In this document: positions 35,401 to 44,182 of the stretch, piece by piece
Position numbering within the stretch: the first letter of the stretch is position 1
How the letters are laid out: every line of letters begins with the position of its first letter
Assembly: GCA_964539805.1 (NCBI GenBank)
Contig: CAZIKN010000001.1
Location: forward strand, 62,001-126,000
DNA length: 64,000 nt
DNA from: M3007 sp964539805
GTDB lineage: Bacteria > Bacteroidota > Bacteroidia > Chitinophagales > Saprospiraceae
Reading direction: 5' to 3'
The notes under the pieces: generated by a model
Databases searched by the model: none
What the model saw: the letters and a program-made list of their open reading frames with translations, nothing else
What the model was told of the DNA's origin: nothing
Program-made: the position numbers and the translations under genes

Positions 35401-37241
35401 CAATCGTCAAAGCAACCGAACCGGGCACTTATATCATTACTTTGACGACCAAAAATCAGTTCAATTGTATTGATGTCAAGACTATAAATGTCACGTTCGA
35501 TTCCGTACAAAACATTGATCCAACATTAGTTGTCAATCCCTGCAATGGGCTTTTGGTTAAATTTGAGAACAATAGTGGCAAAAACGGCACCTGGACATTT
35601 GGTGACGGCAAATCCAGTACGGAACCAAGTCCAACACACCTGTATGAAAAAGCCGGAAACTATACCGTAACTTTTGCCGCAGCAGAAGATTGTGTAAAAA
35701 AATTCAGTAAGGAGATTAAAGTTATTGATGTAGAGGCCGTCCAAACCGATTTTAATATTAAGTATAAAGACTGCTCTGACAAAGCCGAAATACAATTCAA
35801 TGACGCCACTAAGTTTGCTGCTGTGGGCGTATCATGGGAATGGACCTTTGATCCACCACAGCAAAGCTCATCGCTTCAAAATCCAACCATTACTTTCACC
35901 AAAGAGGACACTATTAAGGTGCGATTGATCGTAAAAGACAATAATGGATGTTTGGATACCTTGCTGAAAGAGGTAAAAGTGGATTTCATCGCGGACAAAA
36001 TTGACAAAGAATTCAAATTCTGCCCCGGTGACTCAATTGAACTGAATAAAGATGGTGCTGTAGTCACGGATATCTATACATGGACGTCAAACCCTGCTGA
36101 TCCTACCTTGGTTAGCAATTTGCCGAATCCTAAGGTATCACCGGTCACAACAACGACTTATAATTTGACTATAATGACACCGGATAGTGCATGCTCCGTG
36201 GATTTCAGTGCAGAAGCCATTGTGATTCCTACGGTAAGTGGCGCATTGCCAAAAGATACCGTACTATGCAATGCCAATCCTTTCACCATTAATTTGATCT
36301 CCAACAACGCCACTAATATCATCTGGTCTGGCAACAAACAATTTGATCCGGTGATTGGTACTGGCAATAGTGTCACGATTAATCCTGAGAAAAATGGCGT
36401 CTATTATGTAAAGGCCACCAATCAATCAGATTGCCCTTTGTTAGACAGTATTATTGTCAATGATGGTTCAGTAAACATGGATCCCGGGTCTAAAGATCAG
36501 CGTATTTGCCTTGGAGAAACGGCTATCCTAAACCTTAGCAATTTGGATCCATCTGATATATTAACCTACAAATGGACTCCAGAGGTGACACCACCTGCCC
36601 AACCGGAAGTAAAACCTACCACGGAGACCAAGTATGGCGTTGTGGTTACCAATCAGTTTGGTTGTACTGCTACAGCAGAGTTTAACGTAGATGTTATTGC
36701 TGTAGATGTGGTGGCTTCCATTGACGGTAAAGATACCATTTGTATCGGGGAAACTGCAAAATTGATCGCTACAATCACCAGCAATAAAACCCCTGTGCAA
36801 ATAGCCTGGACACCAGCAAATACACTGACGGGTGCCAACACAGCAACACCGATAGCGAAGCCACAGGAAACCACAACCTACACTGTGAGGGTTACCTATG
36901 ACGATGAACTTTGTCCCGTAGAGGATCAGGTAACCTTGTTCGTGCGTACAGATCAGTGTGTTGAACCCTTTATTTTTGTTCCCAAGGCATTTACCCCCAA
37001 TGGGGATGGCAACAACGACCGCTTTGTATTTAGGGGGGTCAACTTGACCGAGGTTGAATTCATTGTATGGGACCGTTGGGGTGAAAAGGTTTATGAAACC
37101 ACTGACGTAAATGACCTGGGTTGGGATGGTAGTTACCGCGGCAACAGCCTAACCCCTGATTCGTATGCGTTTTATTTTAAAGCGCGTTGTGGCAATGGCG
37201 CATTTTATGAAAAGAAAGGAAATGTGACATTGCTGAAATAA
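32403..37241 (+). CDS. Giant SprB-repeat adhesin with gliding-motility C-terminal sorting domain
   Basis: From the ATG at 32403 (MKNGIKHTYRLV) the protein has 1612 residues. A signal peptide ends near AQMAAQ. About a dozen SprB-like repeats follow (roughly residues 40-960), each with GTAPY...SW and LPPGTY/TVTDANGCTGT-like motifs and paired cysteines. Then come PKD-like domains (WTFGDGKSS, WEWTFDPPQ; about 1040-1190) and Ig-like modules. The last 85 residues are a CHU_C/type B sorting domain (FVPKAFTPNGDGNNDRF, WDRWGEKVYE), which directs type IX secretion and surface attachment. A 23-residue longer frame precedes the signal peptide and is rejected. It is the third gene of the PorP-PorE-like unit and probably the client of that machinery, a surface adhesin for gliding or substrate binding. 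Confidence 0.93.
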   Translation: MKNGIKHTYRLVLSFLLIITISAQMAAQVSSPPPCDGPLTIYFSVSYLGCDNPGANAKVIPNCGTLPFSYQWSNGTISAEILNVLPGTYTATVTDAKGLKAIGSVVVPTAPATNLSVSAVINGGACTSGATGSVTLTMNGGTAPYDVKWYTNPNNTNIKNDQSSPFVISNLAPGSYTIVVTDERYCRDTIKAEIKAGLVVTATSSPVTCTNPNAGKITLNIGTPGGTAPYTISGAGPAAITTSTFPFSISNLTAGNYTLTVTDANGCTGTVSSKVETALDVVLTATAPSNPVCGGQDLSINLGNSGIAPYLVSWEGPNGFVGSTTTNTFPVVLKNVPPGNYTVKVTDATGCTGVETTTTGGNPVMQITATATPVSCTDSKAGTITVNFITPGNPNYTLSWSGGSQALSNLPFTISGLSAATYVITITDSKGCTATTTTKVESALDVVLVASAPSNPLCGGSDLKIDLNGFKGTAPYDLAWDGPGQFDGTANDINLPFTLKNVPSGTYTITVTDVTGCTGTETIEIKNTKEPLLIIATGTQVSCQNDKDGTVTLTTVFPGTAPYRVSWSGNEITGALLPLTINNLAPGNYCFTVTDANGCTATACARVETALDVTLTAKTPVLVNCGGVDLEIDINGFKGTLPYKITWDGPGSFDGMQSGVTTLPFVLKNVPSGTYHVTITDATGCSGTETLDVKAGNEPMIIAAVGTQVSCGLDDGMITLTMLSPGTAPYTITWTGGTAVPNATFPFKFNDLKPGEYCFTVTDANGCTATACATVKFALDVKLTVIEGTQLCGGGSLIVDVIGFQGMAPYKIELQGPTSGTKLNVPSLPDTIQGLQPGKYTVILTDKNGCSGLAMATIKGDTMMQVSLAPTDLLCTGNGKDGKITVAISNPKTAPYAIGWNTGSISGVNTNQFPFTIIELEANTYTVTVTDANGCSSTASTTIKGGPVDITLLPTSDVKACIDSTIQLKINNLDPKDLLIFEWTANSTNITITPSNGDSPIVKATEPGTYIITLTTKNQFNCIDVKTINVTFDSVQNIDPTLVVNPCNGLLVKFENNSGKNGTWTFGDGKSSTEPSPTHLYEKAGNYTVTFAAAEDCVKKFSKEIKVIDVEAVQTDFNIKYKDCSDKAEIQFNDATKFAAVGVSWEWTFDPPQQSSSLQNPTITFTKEDTIKVRLIVKDNNGCLDTLLKEVKVDFIADKIDKEFKFCPGDSIELNKDGAVVTDIYTWTSNPADPTLVSNLPNPKVSPVTTTTYNLTIMTPDSACSVDFSAEAIVIPTVSGALPKDTVLCNANPFTINLISNNATNIIWSGNKQFDPVIGTGNSVTINPEKNGVYYVKATNQSDCPLLDSIIVNDGSVNMDPGSKDQRICLGETAILNLSNLDPSDILTYKWTPEVTPPAQPEVKPTTETKYGVVVTNQFGCTATAEFNVDVIAVDVVASIDGKDTICIGETAKLIATITSNKTPVQIAWTPANTLTGANTATPIAKPQETTTYTVRVTYDDELCPVEDQVTLFVRTDQCVEPFIFVPKAFTPNGDGNNDRFVFRGVNLTEVEFIVWDRWGEKVYETTDVNDLGWDGSYRGNSLTPDSYAFYFKARCGNGAFYEKKGNVTLLK

Positions 37242-37264
37242 TTTTGAGCAATGCAAATTTTAAA

Positions 37265-37298
37265 CATGAGTCATCCCGAAAATTAGGGGTGGCTCATG
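37265..37298 (+). terminator. Stem-loop after the adhesin gene, probable terminator
   Basis: Arms CATGAGTCATCCC and GGGGTGGCTCATG pair over 13 bp with two G-T wobbles around an eight-base loop, 24 bases after the adhesin stop and followed by a short T-rich stretch. Confidence 0.6.
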
Positions 37299-37519
37299 TT
37301 GTTTGGTTCAAAAGAAGAACCTCCTGTATTAGGGTGGTCTTGAATCACAAAACAAACAGAGGTCTTTATGTGTAGGAGAGCAGCAAGGGCAAGTGTGCTC
37401 CCTTTTTATCGCGCTTTCTATACCCTGATTGTCGTTTCGTCTCCCATCAAATAACCGCTCTGGAGCAGTTGTTTTCTGATTTTTGCATAAATGACATCCA
37501 ATATCTGCACGTTCTTGTG

Positions 37520-37576
37520 CTTACACAAAAAAAATAGCCATCAACATAGGTCTGATGGCTATTTTTTTTGTGTAAG
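37520..37576. terminator. Perfect 24-bp inverted repeat, bidirectional terminator
   Basis: Arms 37520-37543 and 37553-37576 are perfect complements; the core is ATAGCCATCA/TGATGGCTAT with flanking A8 and T8 runs, giving a GC core with a U-tract in either direction. It separates the plus-strand adhesin unit from the minus-strand HTH gene. Confidence 0.85.
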
Positions 37577-37605
37577 GGAGTAATTTTTTTTGTGGTTTAG
37601 ATTTT

Positions 37606-37860
37606 TTAGTGCGAAATGTTGTGCTGATCCAGAATGCTCAGCGCGTGATTAAGGATTGTGGTGTCTTCCAGATGCACTATGCCGCCGTTTGGGCCTGGCT
37701 CCAAGTGAAATTCTACGACTTGACCTTCCGCATAATTATGCGCTCCGAAATAGTTTCGAACGGTTTGTTCTTCCAGATTCAGGTCTTGGGCGATTTTGGA
37801 CACACTGCCATGTGGTAAAGCGTGTTTGATACGGCGGAGTTCATCGAATGTAATGTTCAT
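37606..37860 (-). CDS. Small helix-turn-helix protein of unknown role
   Basis: From MNITFDELRRIKHALP at 37860 the protein has 84 residues. Residues 14-37 (GSVSKIAQDLNLEEQTVRNYFGA) form a clear helix-turn-helix with a recognition helix, followed by an acidic beta-hairpin-like tail (VEFHLEPGPNGGIVHLEDTTIL). Proteins of this form are conserved in Bacteroidota and annotated only as DNA-binding proteins. A 14-residue upstream extension is possible but has no support. It is a single gene bounded by a bidirectional terminator on one side and the M16 peptidase gene end on the other. Its target is unknown. Confidence 0.75.
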   Translation of the reverse strand: MNITFDELRRIKHALPHGSVSKIAQDLNLEEQTVRNYFGAHNYAEGQVVEFHLEPGPNGGIVHLEDTTILNHALSILDQHNISH

Positions 37861-37984
37861 AACCCTTTTGTTTTGGTGAGCAATAAAAATTTGAATGTTC
37901 AAGGAATTACCCTTAAAAAGTCTCCCTAAGGTACAGGCATTGACAAATCATTTGCAAGAAAAAACACAAAAAAAAATTTTGTGT

Positions 37985-40867
37985 TCAATAACCAAAGACC
38001 TCTTCAATACTCAGTTCTTCCACTTTACCTATTTTTTTCAAAAATTTGAAATCCATGCGTTCCCGATCGCCCAGAACAAGCCAGGTAAACTTTCTTCCTT
38101 TCAGGTATTTCTGATGGTATGCTATCAGGGCTTCTGGGCTGACACTTTCCATTTTTCGGAATATTTCTTCTCGTAAGTCCTTGTTTTTGAATCCTTTTTG
38201 AATATTGCTGCGCCAATTCCAGTAAATATCGGCATTGATGATCCGGCCTGCCGCGATCTGTTTGATCACGCTCAAACGAGCACTTTCCATTTGAGGGATG
38301 GATATCGGCATGTTTTCCATAATGTTGCGGAAGGCATCAACGGCATCGCGCAATTTGTCCGGTTGCGTGCCCACGTACGCGCGCAAGAAGTGCGCACTGT
38401 CCTTACGGGCGGGGTTGGCTGCAATGGCGTAGGCCGAATAAGCCAAAGCCTTGGATTCCCGAATTTCCTGAAACACGATGGATGAAAGCCCGTATCCAAA
38501 ATATTGGTTGTACCATTCGCTCATGATGTATTCCTCCATATTGAAATATGGTGTGCCTTTGGATACCAGCATAAGCTCTACCTGTACGGTTGGGAAATGC
38601 ACGAAAACCACCTTGTCCTTTGTGACCGCTATTTCCTTGTATTTTTTGTTTTTCAATACCTTCTGCAGCGAGGCATTTTGCTTGCCAACCGGATGAGTAT
38701 TTTTCAAAATTGACCCAACGGTACGAGGAGAGCGGCTGCCATAATAAAAGGCTTCATGCTTGAAAGTCAACAGCTTGCGCAACAAATCTGTTATTTCTTG
38801 AGGAGTCAGAGCCAGTAATTGTTCTTTGCTTAAGCGATCTTTCATCGGGGATCGGTGGCCATACATAGCATAGGACAACATGGCTTTGTTCAGTACCTCT
38901 TGTTTGTTTTTTTTGTTGTTTTCTCTCCGCTGGAGTACGTCAGCTACCATGTTGTGCAAGGCATCCGTGTTGGGCTGCAGATCGGAAAGAAACTCGTGCA
39001 TCAGCGCCAGGGCTTCGTCAAATGACTCTTCGAGACCGCTGAGCGTGAGGTAAAAATGGTCGTCATTGCAAGAGGCATAAAGCTGTGCGCCGATACGATA
39101 AAAAGCCTGCTGTATTTGTACCGGGCTTTGAGTGCTCGTGCCAAGATAGTTCAGGTAGCCTGCTGCAATGCTCAGCCTTTGATCACTGTTTTTTCCCATA
39201 TCAAAGGTGTAATGCAGCCTAAAAATTTTGGCTGTTTTGTCTTGTACAGCAAACAATTTGAGGTCTTTAGATAGGGTACTTTTTTTAATGGATTTTTTGT
39301 AGTCCAAAAACTCGGGCGCGATGTCCGGCGTTTTTTGGCTCAAAAAATTGGAGGCAAACAGGGATGTATCCGTACGGTTGACTTCTATAGGGGTTATGGG
39401 TGGTTTTTCCACTTTCATGACGGATTTGTCCTCACCGCTATGCTTGTACACCACTACATAGTTGTCGGGGCGCAGGTGCTTTTGGGCAAAGGCCATAATA
39501 TCTGCTTTGCCGACATTGGCCCAGAAATCCCATCGGCGCACAAAATCGGTCCAATTGATACCCAAGATAAAAGCGCTTGTCAGCACGGAGGTGCGACCGC
39601 TGTTTTTTTGAAATGATTTGATTTCACTGAGTTTCATGTCTTTTCGAACCGCATCCAGTAACCAGTCCTCAAATTCTCCATGTTGTAATTTACGGACCTG
39701 TTCCAGCATCAATTGTTCAACATCGGCATGAGTTTGGCCCTCGCGAGGGTTTCCATGCAGGATCAATTGGCCAAAATCTTCATATTGGTACGAATGAGCG
39801 TATGCATCCAACAGTTTTTGCTGCTGAACAATGTTCAGGTCAAAAAGGCCGGCTTGGCCGTTGTAAAGTAAAGCTGAAACCAACGGCATGATCTTAGCCT
39901 CATCACTGTTGACATTGCCGCAGCGCCAGGCCATTTCTACCCAAGGGGCCTCATTGCCGTACACATCGCGCTGTGTACGCTGTTGAAGTTCGGGTTGCGG
40001 TTCGTATTGGAACGTTGGGATTTTTTTAGCCTCAAATTTGCCAAAATATTGCTCCGCCAAACGAACGGCCTCTTGTGGGTCAAAGTCGCCACTGATAGAT
40101 ATGGCCATGTTATTGGGCACATAGTAGCGGTCAAAAAATTGATAAATATTGGTTTGTGACGGATTTTTGAGGTCTTCTCCCCGCCCGAGGGTAGTCTGAG
40201 TACCATAAGGGTGTGAGGGCGTAAGCACTTCCTGGGCGGCTTTCAGCACCTTTCGGAAATCCTTATCCTGGCTGATGTTGAACTCTTCAAATACCGTTTC
40301 CAATTCCGTATGGAACAAGCGCAATACAGGCCTGCGAAAACGCTCGCTTTCCAAGCGGAACCATCGTTCCAATTCATTTGAAGGAATATCATTGACGTAC
40401 ACCGTTTGTTCTACCCAAGTATAGGCATTGGTGTTTTTTGCCCCCATTGAGCTGACCAATTTGTCATATTCATTGGCTGCGGCATATTTGGCCGCTTCAA
40501 AGGAAAGGCGATCTATTTCTGCATATAACTCTTTCTTTATGATTGGGTTAGGTTCGTTTCGATGGGTCTCAAAGAGGGCTTCAATCTTATCCAATAACGC
40601 TTTTTCCTTGACCCAATCCAAAGAACCTAATTGGTCAGTGCCCTTGAACATCATGTGTTCAAAATAATGTGCCAGCCCGGTACTGTCAGCAGGATCATGT
40701 TTGCTGCCTGCCCTTACGGCTATTTCCGTAAATACGCGAGGCTCATTTTTGTTGATCGTCAGAAATAGCTTCAGGCCATTGGCAAGGGTGTGCATTTTAA
40801 CCTGAATTGGATCACCTGGAACTGTTTTAAATTTTATTGGTGCTTTTATGGTAGTAACTTCGAACAT
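37985..40867 (-). CDS. M16 (insulinase-type) zinc metallopeptidase, two-repeat form
   Basis: From MFEVTTIKAP at 40867 the protein has 960 residues. The inverted zinc motif HxxEH is HYFEH (His67, Glu70, His71) within STGLAHYFEHMMFKG, with the distal Glu about 75 residues later (VFEEFNISQDKDFRKVL region). The length and the second, non-catalytic M16 repeat in the C-terminal half match pitrilysin-like, four-domain enzymes that degrade small peptides in a closed chamber. No signal peptide is visible, so it may be cytoplasmic, unlike many periplasmic homologues. A longer frame to 41251 overlaps the divergent pabB gene and is rich in unlikely residues, so it is rejected. Confidence 0.92.
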   Translation of the reverse strand: MFEVTTIKAPIKFKTVPGDPIQVKMHTLANGLKLFLTINKNEPRVFTEIAVRAGSKHDPADSTGLAHYFEHMMFKGTDQLGSLDWVKEKALLDKIEALFETHRNEPNPIIKKELYAEIDRLSFEAAKYAAANEYDKLVSSMGAKNTNAYTWVEQTVYVNDIPSNELERWFRLESERFRRPVLRLFHTELETVFEEFNISQDKDFRKVLKAAQEVLTPSHPYGTQTTLGRGEDLKNPSQTNIYQFFDRYYVPNNMAISISGDFDPQEAVRLAEQYFGKFEAKKIPTFQYEPQPELQQRTQRDVYGNEAPWVEMAWRCGNVNSDEAKIMPLVSALLYNGQAGLFDLNIVQQQKLLDAYAHSYQYEDFGQLILHGNPREGQTHADVEQLMLEQVRKLQHGEFEDWLLDAVRKDMKLSEIKSFQKNSGRTSVLTSAFILGINWTDFVRRWDFWANVGKADIMAFAQKHLRPDNYVVVYKHSGEDKSVMKVEKPPITPIEVNRTDTSLFASNFLSQKTPDIAPEFLDYKKSIKKSTLSKDLKLFAVQDKTAKIFRLHYTFDMGKNSDQRLSIAAGYLNYLGTSTQSPVQIQQAFYRIGAQLYASCNDDHFYLTLSGLEESFDEALALMHEFLSDLQPNTDALHNMVADVLQRRENNKKNKQEVLNKAMLSYAMYGHRSPMKDRLSKEQLLALTPQEITDLLRKLLTFKHEAFYYGSRSPRTVGSILKNTHPVGKQNASLQKVLKNKKYKEIAVTKDKVVFVHFPTVQVELMLVSKGTPYFNMEEYIMSEWYNQYFGYGLSSIVFQEIRESKALAYSAYAIAANPARKDSAHFLRAYVGTQPDKLRDAVDAFRNIMENMPISIPQMESARLSVIKQIAAGRIINADIYWNWRSNIQKGFKNKDLREEIFRKMESVSPEALIAYHQKYLKGRKFTWLVLGDRERMDFKFLKKIGKVEELSIEEVFGY

Positions 40868-40954
40868 ATTTGATAATACACAGTTTGGGGAAAAGTTAGT
40901 GGGGCGAAGTAAAAGCATTTTTTCGGTTAATAGTTTATATATACGACGTATTTC

Positions 40955-40962
40955 TACCTTTG
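40955..40962 (+). promoter_or_regulatory. Candidate -7 promoter element of pabB
   Basis: TACCTTTG matches TAnnTTTG and ends 13 bases before the pabB ATG at 40976. A TTTA near 40934 could serve as a weak -33 element. The leader would be very short. Confidence 0.45.
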
Positions 40963-40975
40963 AGCGAAAAGAAAT

Positions 40976-42298
40976 ATGCTCAAGCCCACAACACGGCGGA
41001 CATTTGCGGCAAATATTCCAATTATAGACACCGCAATTTGGAAAAACAAACTCTTGCACTGGGCTGCCACTTTCCCTGTTTGTGTGTATTTGGACAGCAA
41101 TACCGTAGATGCGGGCAGCCAAAAGATGCCTGTGGAAACAGACTGGGATTGTTTGGTGGCGATGGGGAGCAAAAATGTATTGGAATGCCCTGTGGGGCAA
41201 GCTTTTGAAGCATTGGCCAGATGGAGAAAAGAAATTGGATCGGATTGGCATTTTGGTTTTATGGCATACGATTTGAAAAACGAATTGGAAACTTTACGCT
41301 CTGATCATTGGGATGGGATCAAATTGCCCGATTTAGCCTTTTTTCAACCCGATATCGTCATTGCTATTCGTCAAAAACATATAGAAGTTCAAACTTTGGA
41401 TGCGGATCCGGAGGCAGTTTGGCAACAGGTAAAGGACTATTGTGTACATGAAAATGAGGTCAAAGGGATGCCTGTTTATTTAAGCCCCAGAATGTCAAAG
41501 AACCAATATACCACAACTGTGGAAGCCATACGGGAGCATATAGTTGCTGGTGATCTGTATGAGATGAATTTGTGCCAGGAGTTTTACGCGGCGCAAGCCA
41601 TCATTGATCCTGTTGCTGTTTTTGAGCGCCTGAATGCATTGGCCAAAGCCCCTTTTTCTGCTTTTATGCGTTGGCGCGACAAGTTTCTTTTATCCGCAAG
41701 CCCCGAGCGTTTTTTAAAAAAAACAGGACAAAAAGTCATTTCACAGCCCATAAAAGGTACCCGAAAACGGGGCAATAGCACGAAAGAGGATGAAGCCATT
41801 CGGCACGAATTGGCTCAAAGCCCAAAGGACAGAGCCGAAAATGTCATGATTGTGGATTTGGTCCGCAATGATCTTGCAAAGCATTGTGTGCCGGGTACCG
41901 TACGAGTGGAGGATCTGTTTGGTATTTACACCTTTAATACGGTGCACCAAATGATAACTACAGTTTGTGGTCAGATCAAACCGGGTACAGATACTTTGCA
42001 GCTGCTTAGGGATGCTTTTCCCATGGGTAGTATGACGGGCGCACCGAAAGTAATGGCCATGCAATTGATTGAAAAGTATGAATGTACGCGTCGGGGGCTT
42101 TATGCCGGGACGATTGGTTATTTTGCGCCCAATGATGATTTTGATTTCAACGTGGTGATCCGCAGTATTTTGTATAACGCTTCGGATGCCTATCTGTCCG
42201 TACAGGCTGGAGGTGCCATAGTTTATGATTCTGATCCTGAAAGCGAGTACGCGGAGTGTATGTTAAAGGCGCAGGCTATGGTAAATGCACTGAAATAA
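40976..42298 (+). CDS. pabB: Aminodeoxychorismate synthase component I (PabB-like)
   Basis: A 440-residue chorismate-using enzyme of the anthranilate synthase/PabB family. The C-terminal chorismate-binding half is complete: YEMNLCQEFYA, FLLSASPERFLKK, QPIKGTRKRG, DRAENVMIVDLVRNDLAK (metal-binding Glu), FPMGSMTGAPK and YAGTIGYF with a late ESEYAECM. It should aminate chorismate to 4-amino-4-deoxychorismate for folate synthesis, with a glutamine amidotransferase partner not in this window. The N-terminal half is short, as in many Bacteroidota PabB proteins. Distinguishing PabB from TrpE or a salicylate/isochorismate enzyme by eye rests on the PIKGT motif (Lys in the active site) and is moderately secure. 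Divergent from the M16 peptidase. Confidence 0.88.
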   Translation: MLKPTTRRTFAANIPIIDTAIWKNKLLHWAATFPVCVYLDSNTVDAGSQKMPVETDWDCLVAMGSKNVLECPVGQAFEALARWRKEIGSDWHFGFMAYDLKNELETLRSDHWDGIKLPDLAFFQPDIVIAIRQKHIEVQTLDADPEAVWQQVKDYCVHENEVKGMPVYLSPRMSKNQYTTTVEAIREHIVAGDLYEMNLCQEFYAAQAIIDPVAVFERLNALAKAPFSAFMRWRDKFLLSASPERFLKKTGQKVISQPIKGTRKRGNSTKEDEAIRHELAQSPKDRAENVMIVDLVRNDLAKHCVPGTVRVEDLFGIYTFNTVHQMITTVCGQIKPGTDTLQLLRDAFPMGSMTGAPKVMAMQLIEKYECTRRGLYAGTIGYFAPNDDFDFNVVIRSILYNASDAYLSVQAGGAIVYDSDPESEYAECMLKAQAMVNALK

Positions 42299-42440
42299 AG
42301 CGGCTGTTTGTCTGCGAATGTCCGGTATTTTTCATCTTTTTTTTGTTTTTTACTGTTTTTGGTCGAAACTTGCGTAGTCTGTTTACTTGTTTCCCGATGT
42401 TGCGCTTTTCCATAAAAAACGAATTGTCAAAATTGTAGTC

Positions 42441-43145
42441 ATGTTGAACTGTATTATTGTTGAAGACGAGCCATTGGCAGCGGAACTGATAGCTGAGTAT
42501 ATCGGTCAGATACCCTTTTTGCAGCTTACGCACACCTGTAATGATGCTATACAAGCATTGGATGTGGTGCGCAACCACCCGGTTGATGTTATATTTTTGG
42601 ACATACAAATGCCCAAACTTAATGGTATGGCATTTCTCAAAACACTGCACAAAGCGCCCAAAATTATTATTACCTCGGCCTATCCGGAGTATGCCGTGGA
42701 GGGTTTTGACCTGAGGGTAACGGATTATCTCCTCAAACCAATTGAGTTTAGCCGCTTTGAGCGGGCATGCAAAAAACTGCTCTCTCCTCAATTGCGCGCC
42801 CAGACAGAGCCTAAACAGGAAGCTGCCCAGCGCCCCTTTTACTTTTTCACGGTCAACAAGCGTTCGGTGAAGATATTTTTGGATGAAATCCTTTTCATTG
42901 AAAGCCTCAAAGATGCCGTAACCATTCATACCCCCGGAAAATCATACGCGACCCACTACCAATTAGGCGAACTGGAAGAATGGATGCGCCAACACAACTT
43001 CCTTCGTATTCATCGCTCTTTTTTGGTATCAATGGATAAAATTGAATCTTTTTCAGCGGCAGAAGTCGAAATTGGGGGCCGTATTTTGCCCATTGGCCGC
43101 AGCCATAAAGAATATGTGATGAGCAAATTAGGTAAAGCGAGTTAA
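42441..43145 (+). CDS. LytTR-family response regulator
   Basis: A 234-residue two-domain regulator. Residues 1-120 are a receiver domain: acidic pocket VEDEP (Glu8/Asp9), phosphoacceptor Asp54 in IFLDIQMPKLNG, a Ser/Ala position in IITSAYPEYAVEG, and Lys in YLLKPIEF. Residues 135-230 are a LytTR DNA-binding domain (VNKRSVKIFLDEILFIESLKDAVTIHT, FLRIHRSFLVSMDKIE, LPIGRSHKEYV). Such regulators usually pair with a membrane histidine kinase of the LytS/YehU type, but none is adjacent. A longer frame from 42387 is rejected because the receiver starts at MLNCIIVED. It lies between pabB and a nucleotide-sugar gene. Confidence 0.93.
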   Translation: MLNCIIVEDEPLAAELIAEYIGQIPFLQLTHTCNDAIQALDVVRNHPVDVIFLDIQMPKLNGMAFLKTLHKAPKIIITSAYPEYAVEGFDLRVTDYLLKPIEFSRFERACKKLLSPQLRAQTEPKQEAAQRPFYFFTVNKRSVKIFLDEILFIESLKDAVTIHTPGKSYATHYQLGELEEWMRQHNFLRIHRSFLVSMDKIESFSAAEVEIGGRILPIGRSHKEYVMSKLGKAS

Positions 43146-43162
43146 TTGGCATGCTCATTGTC

Positions 43163-43170
43163 TAACTTTG
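43163..43170 (+). promoter_or_regulatory. Candidate -7 promoter element of the UXS-like gene
   Basis: TAACTTTG matches TAnnTTTG and lies 32 bases upstream of the ATG at 43203. It supports this start over the longer frame that begins right at the stop of the LytTR gene. Confidence 0.4.
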
Positions 43171-43202
43171 CGCGGATCATAACAAACTCCGATTTTCACA
43201 AA

Positions 43203-44150
43203 ATGCGCAAAAAACGTGTACTTGTCACCGGCGCTGCCGGTTTTATTGGATCGCATCTCTGCGATCGCTTTTTGGCTGAAGGCTGTACTGTAGTGGCTAT
43301 GGATAACCTGCTCACAGGTGATTTGGCCAACATAGAGCATCTTTTTAAGGAAAAAGACTTTGAATACTATCACCACGATGTAACCAAGTTCGTTCATGTG
43401 CCGGGTGAACTGGATTATATCATGCACTTTGCCTCACCTGCAAGCCCGATTGATTACTTGCAAATGCCCATCCAAACCCTAAAAGTGGGTGCGCTGGGCA
43501 CCCACAACCTGCTTGGCTTGGCCAAGGACAAAGGCGCCCGCATCTTGGTGGCCTCCACCTCCGAGGTGTATGGTGATCCGCTGGTGCACCCTCAAGTGGA
43601 GGAATATTGGGGCAATGTCAATCCTATTGGCCCACGCGGCGTTTATGATGAAGCCAAGCGTTATATGGAGGCCATTACCATGGCTTACCGTACTTTTCAC
43701 AATGTGGATACCCGAATAGTGCGTATTTTCAATACTTATGGCCCGCGCATGCGCGTGAATGATGGCCGTGTATTGCCTGCTTTTTTTTCACAAGCTATTC
43801 GTGGTGAAGGACTTACGGTGTTTGGAGACGGCTCACAGACCCGCTCTTTTTGCTACGTGGATGATCTAGTGGAAGGGATTTACCGCTTGTTGCTGAGTGA
43901 TTATTTTATGCCCATGAATATGGGAAATCCCTCAGAAATCACCATGATGCAGTTTGCCCATGAAATTCTGGCTTTAGTCAACAATCCCAAGGCTTACATT
44001 GATTACCGCCCACTGCCGCAGGACGATCCCAAACAGCGCCAACCAAATATTACCAAGGCCCGTGACATCCTTGGCTGGGAACCAAAATTTGACCGTGCAA
44101 CGGGCTTAAAATTGACGTATGAATATTTCAAGGTGGCAGTAAAATCCTGA
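43203..44150 (+). CDS. UDP-glucuronate decarboxylase-like SDR enzyme (UXS type)
   Basis: A 315-residue extended short-chain dehydrogenase. The N-terminus has the Rossmann motif GAAGFIGSH (residues 10-18). The catalytic pair is in GVYDEAKRYME (Tyr-x-x-x-Lys), with the active-site Ser/Thr in ASTSEVYGDP. PASPIDYLQMPIQTLKVGALGT and the NTYGPRMRVNDGRV, GDGSQTRSFCYVDDLV segments are characteristic of UDP-glucuronic acid decarboxylases, which make UDP-xylose. It is followed at 44183 by rfbB, so the pair probably supplies nucleotide sugars for surface polysaccharide or glycoprotein. I cannot exclude a related dTDP-sugar epimerase. Confidence 0.88.
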   Translation: MRKKRVLVTGAAGFIGSHLCDRFLAEGCTVVAMDNLLTGDLANIEHLFKEKDFEYYHHDVTKFVHVPGELDYIMHFASPASPIDYLQMPIQTLKVGALGTHNLLGLAKDKGARILVASTSEVYGDPLVHPQVEEYWGNVNPIGPRGVYDEAKRYMEAITMAYRTFHNVDTRIVRIFNTYGPRMRVNDGRVLPAFFSQAIRGEGLTVFGDGSQTRSFCYVDDLVEGIYRLLLSDYFMPMNMGNPSEITMMQFAHEILALVNNPKAYIDYRPLPQDDPKQRQPNITKARDILGWEPKFDRATGLKLTYEYFKVAVKS

Positions 44151-44182
44151 TTCCCAACCATTTTATTATAAATACTTACACT

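Larger units (their letters stand above)
37242..37605. other. Intergenic region with two hairpins and no gene
   Basis: This 364-base gap holds the two hairpins at 37265 and 37520 described separately. The part between them (37300-37519) has no frame longer than a few dozen codons with protein-like composition, and no RNA gene that I recognise. Confidence 0.6.

Noticed and set aside
40868..41251. 128-residue N-terminal extension of the M16 peptidase
   Set aside because: It overlaps the divergent pabB gene and its promoter, and is rich in Cys, His and Arg without a recognisable signal.
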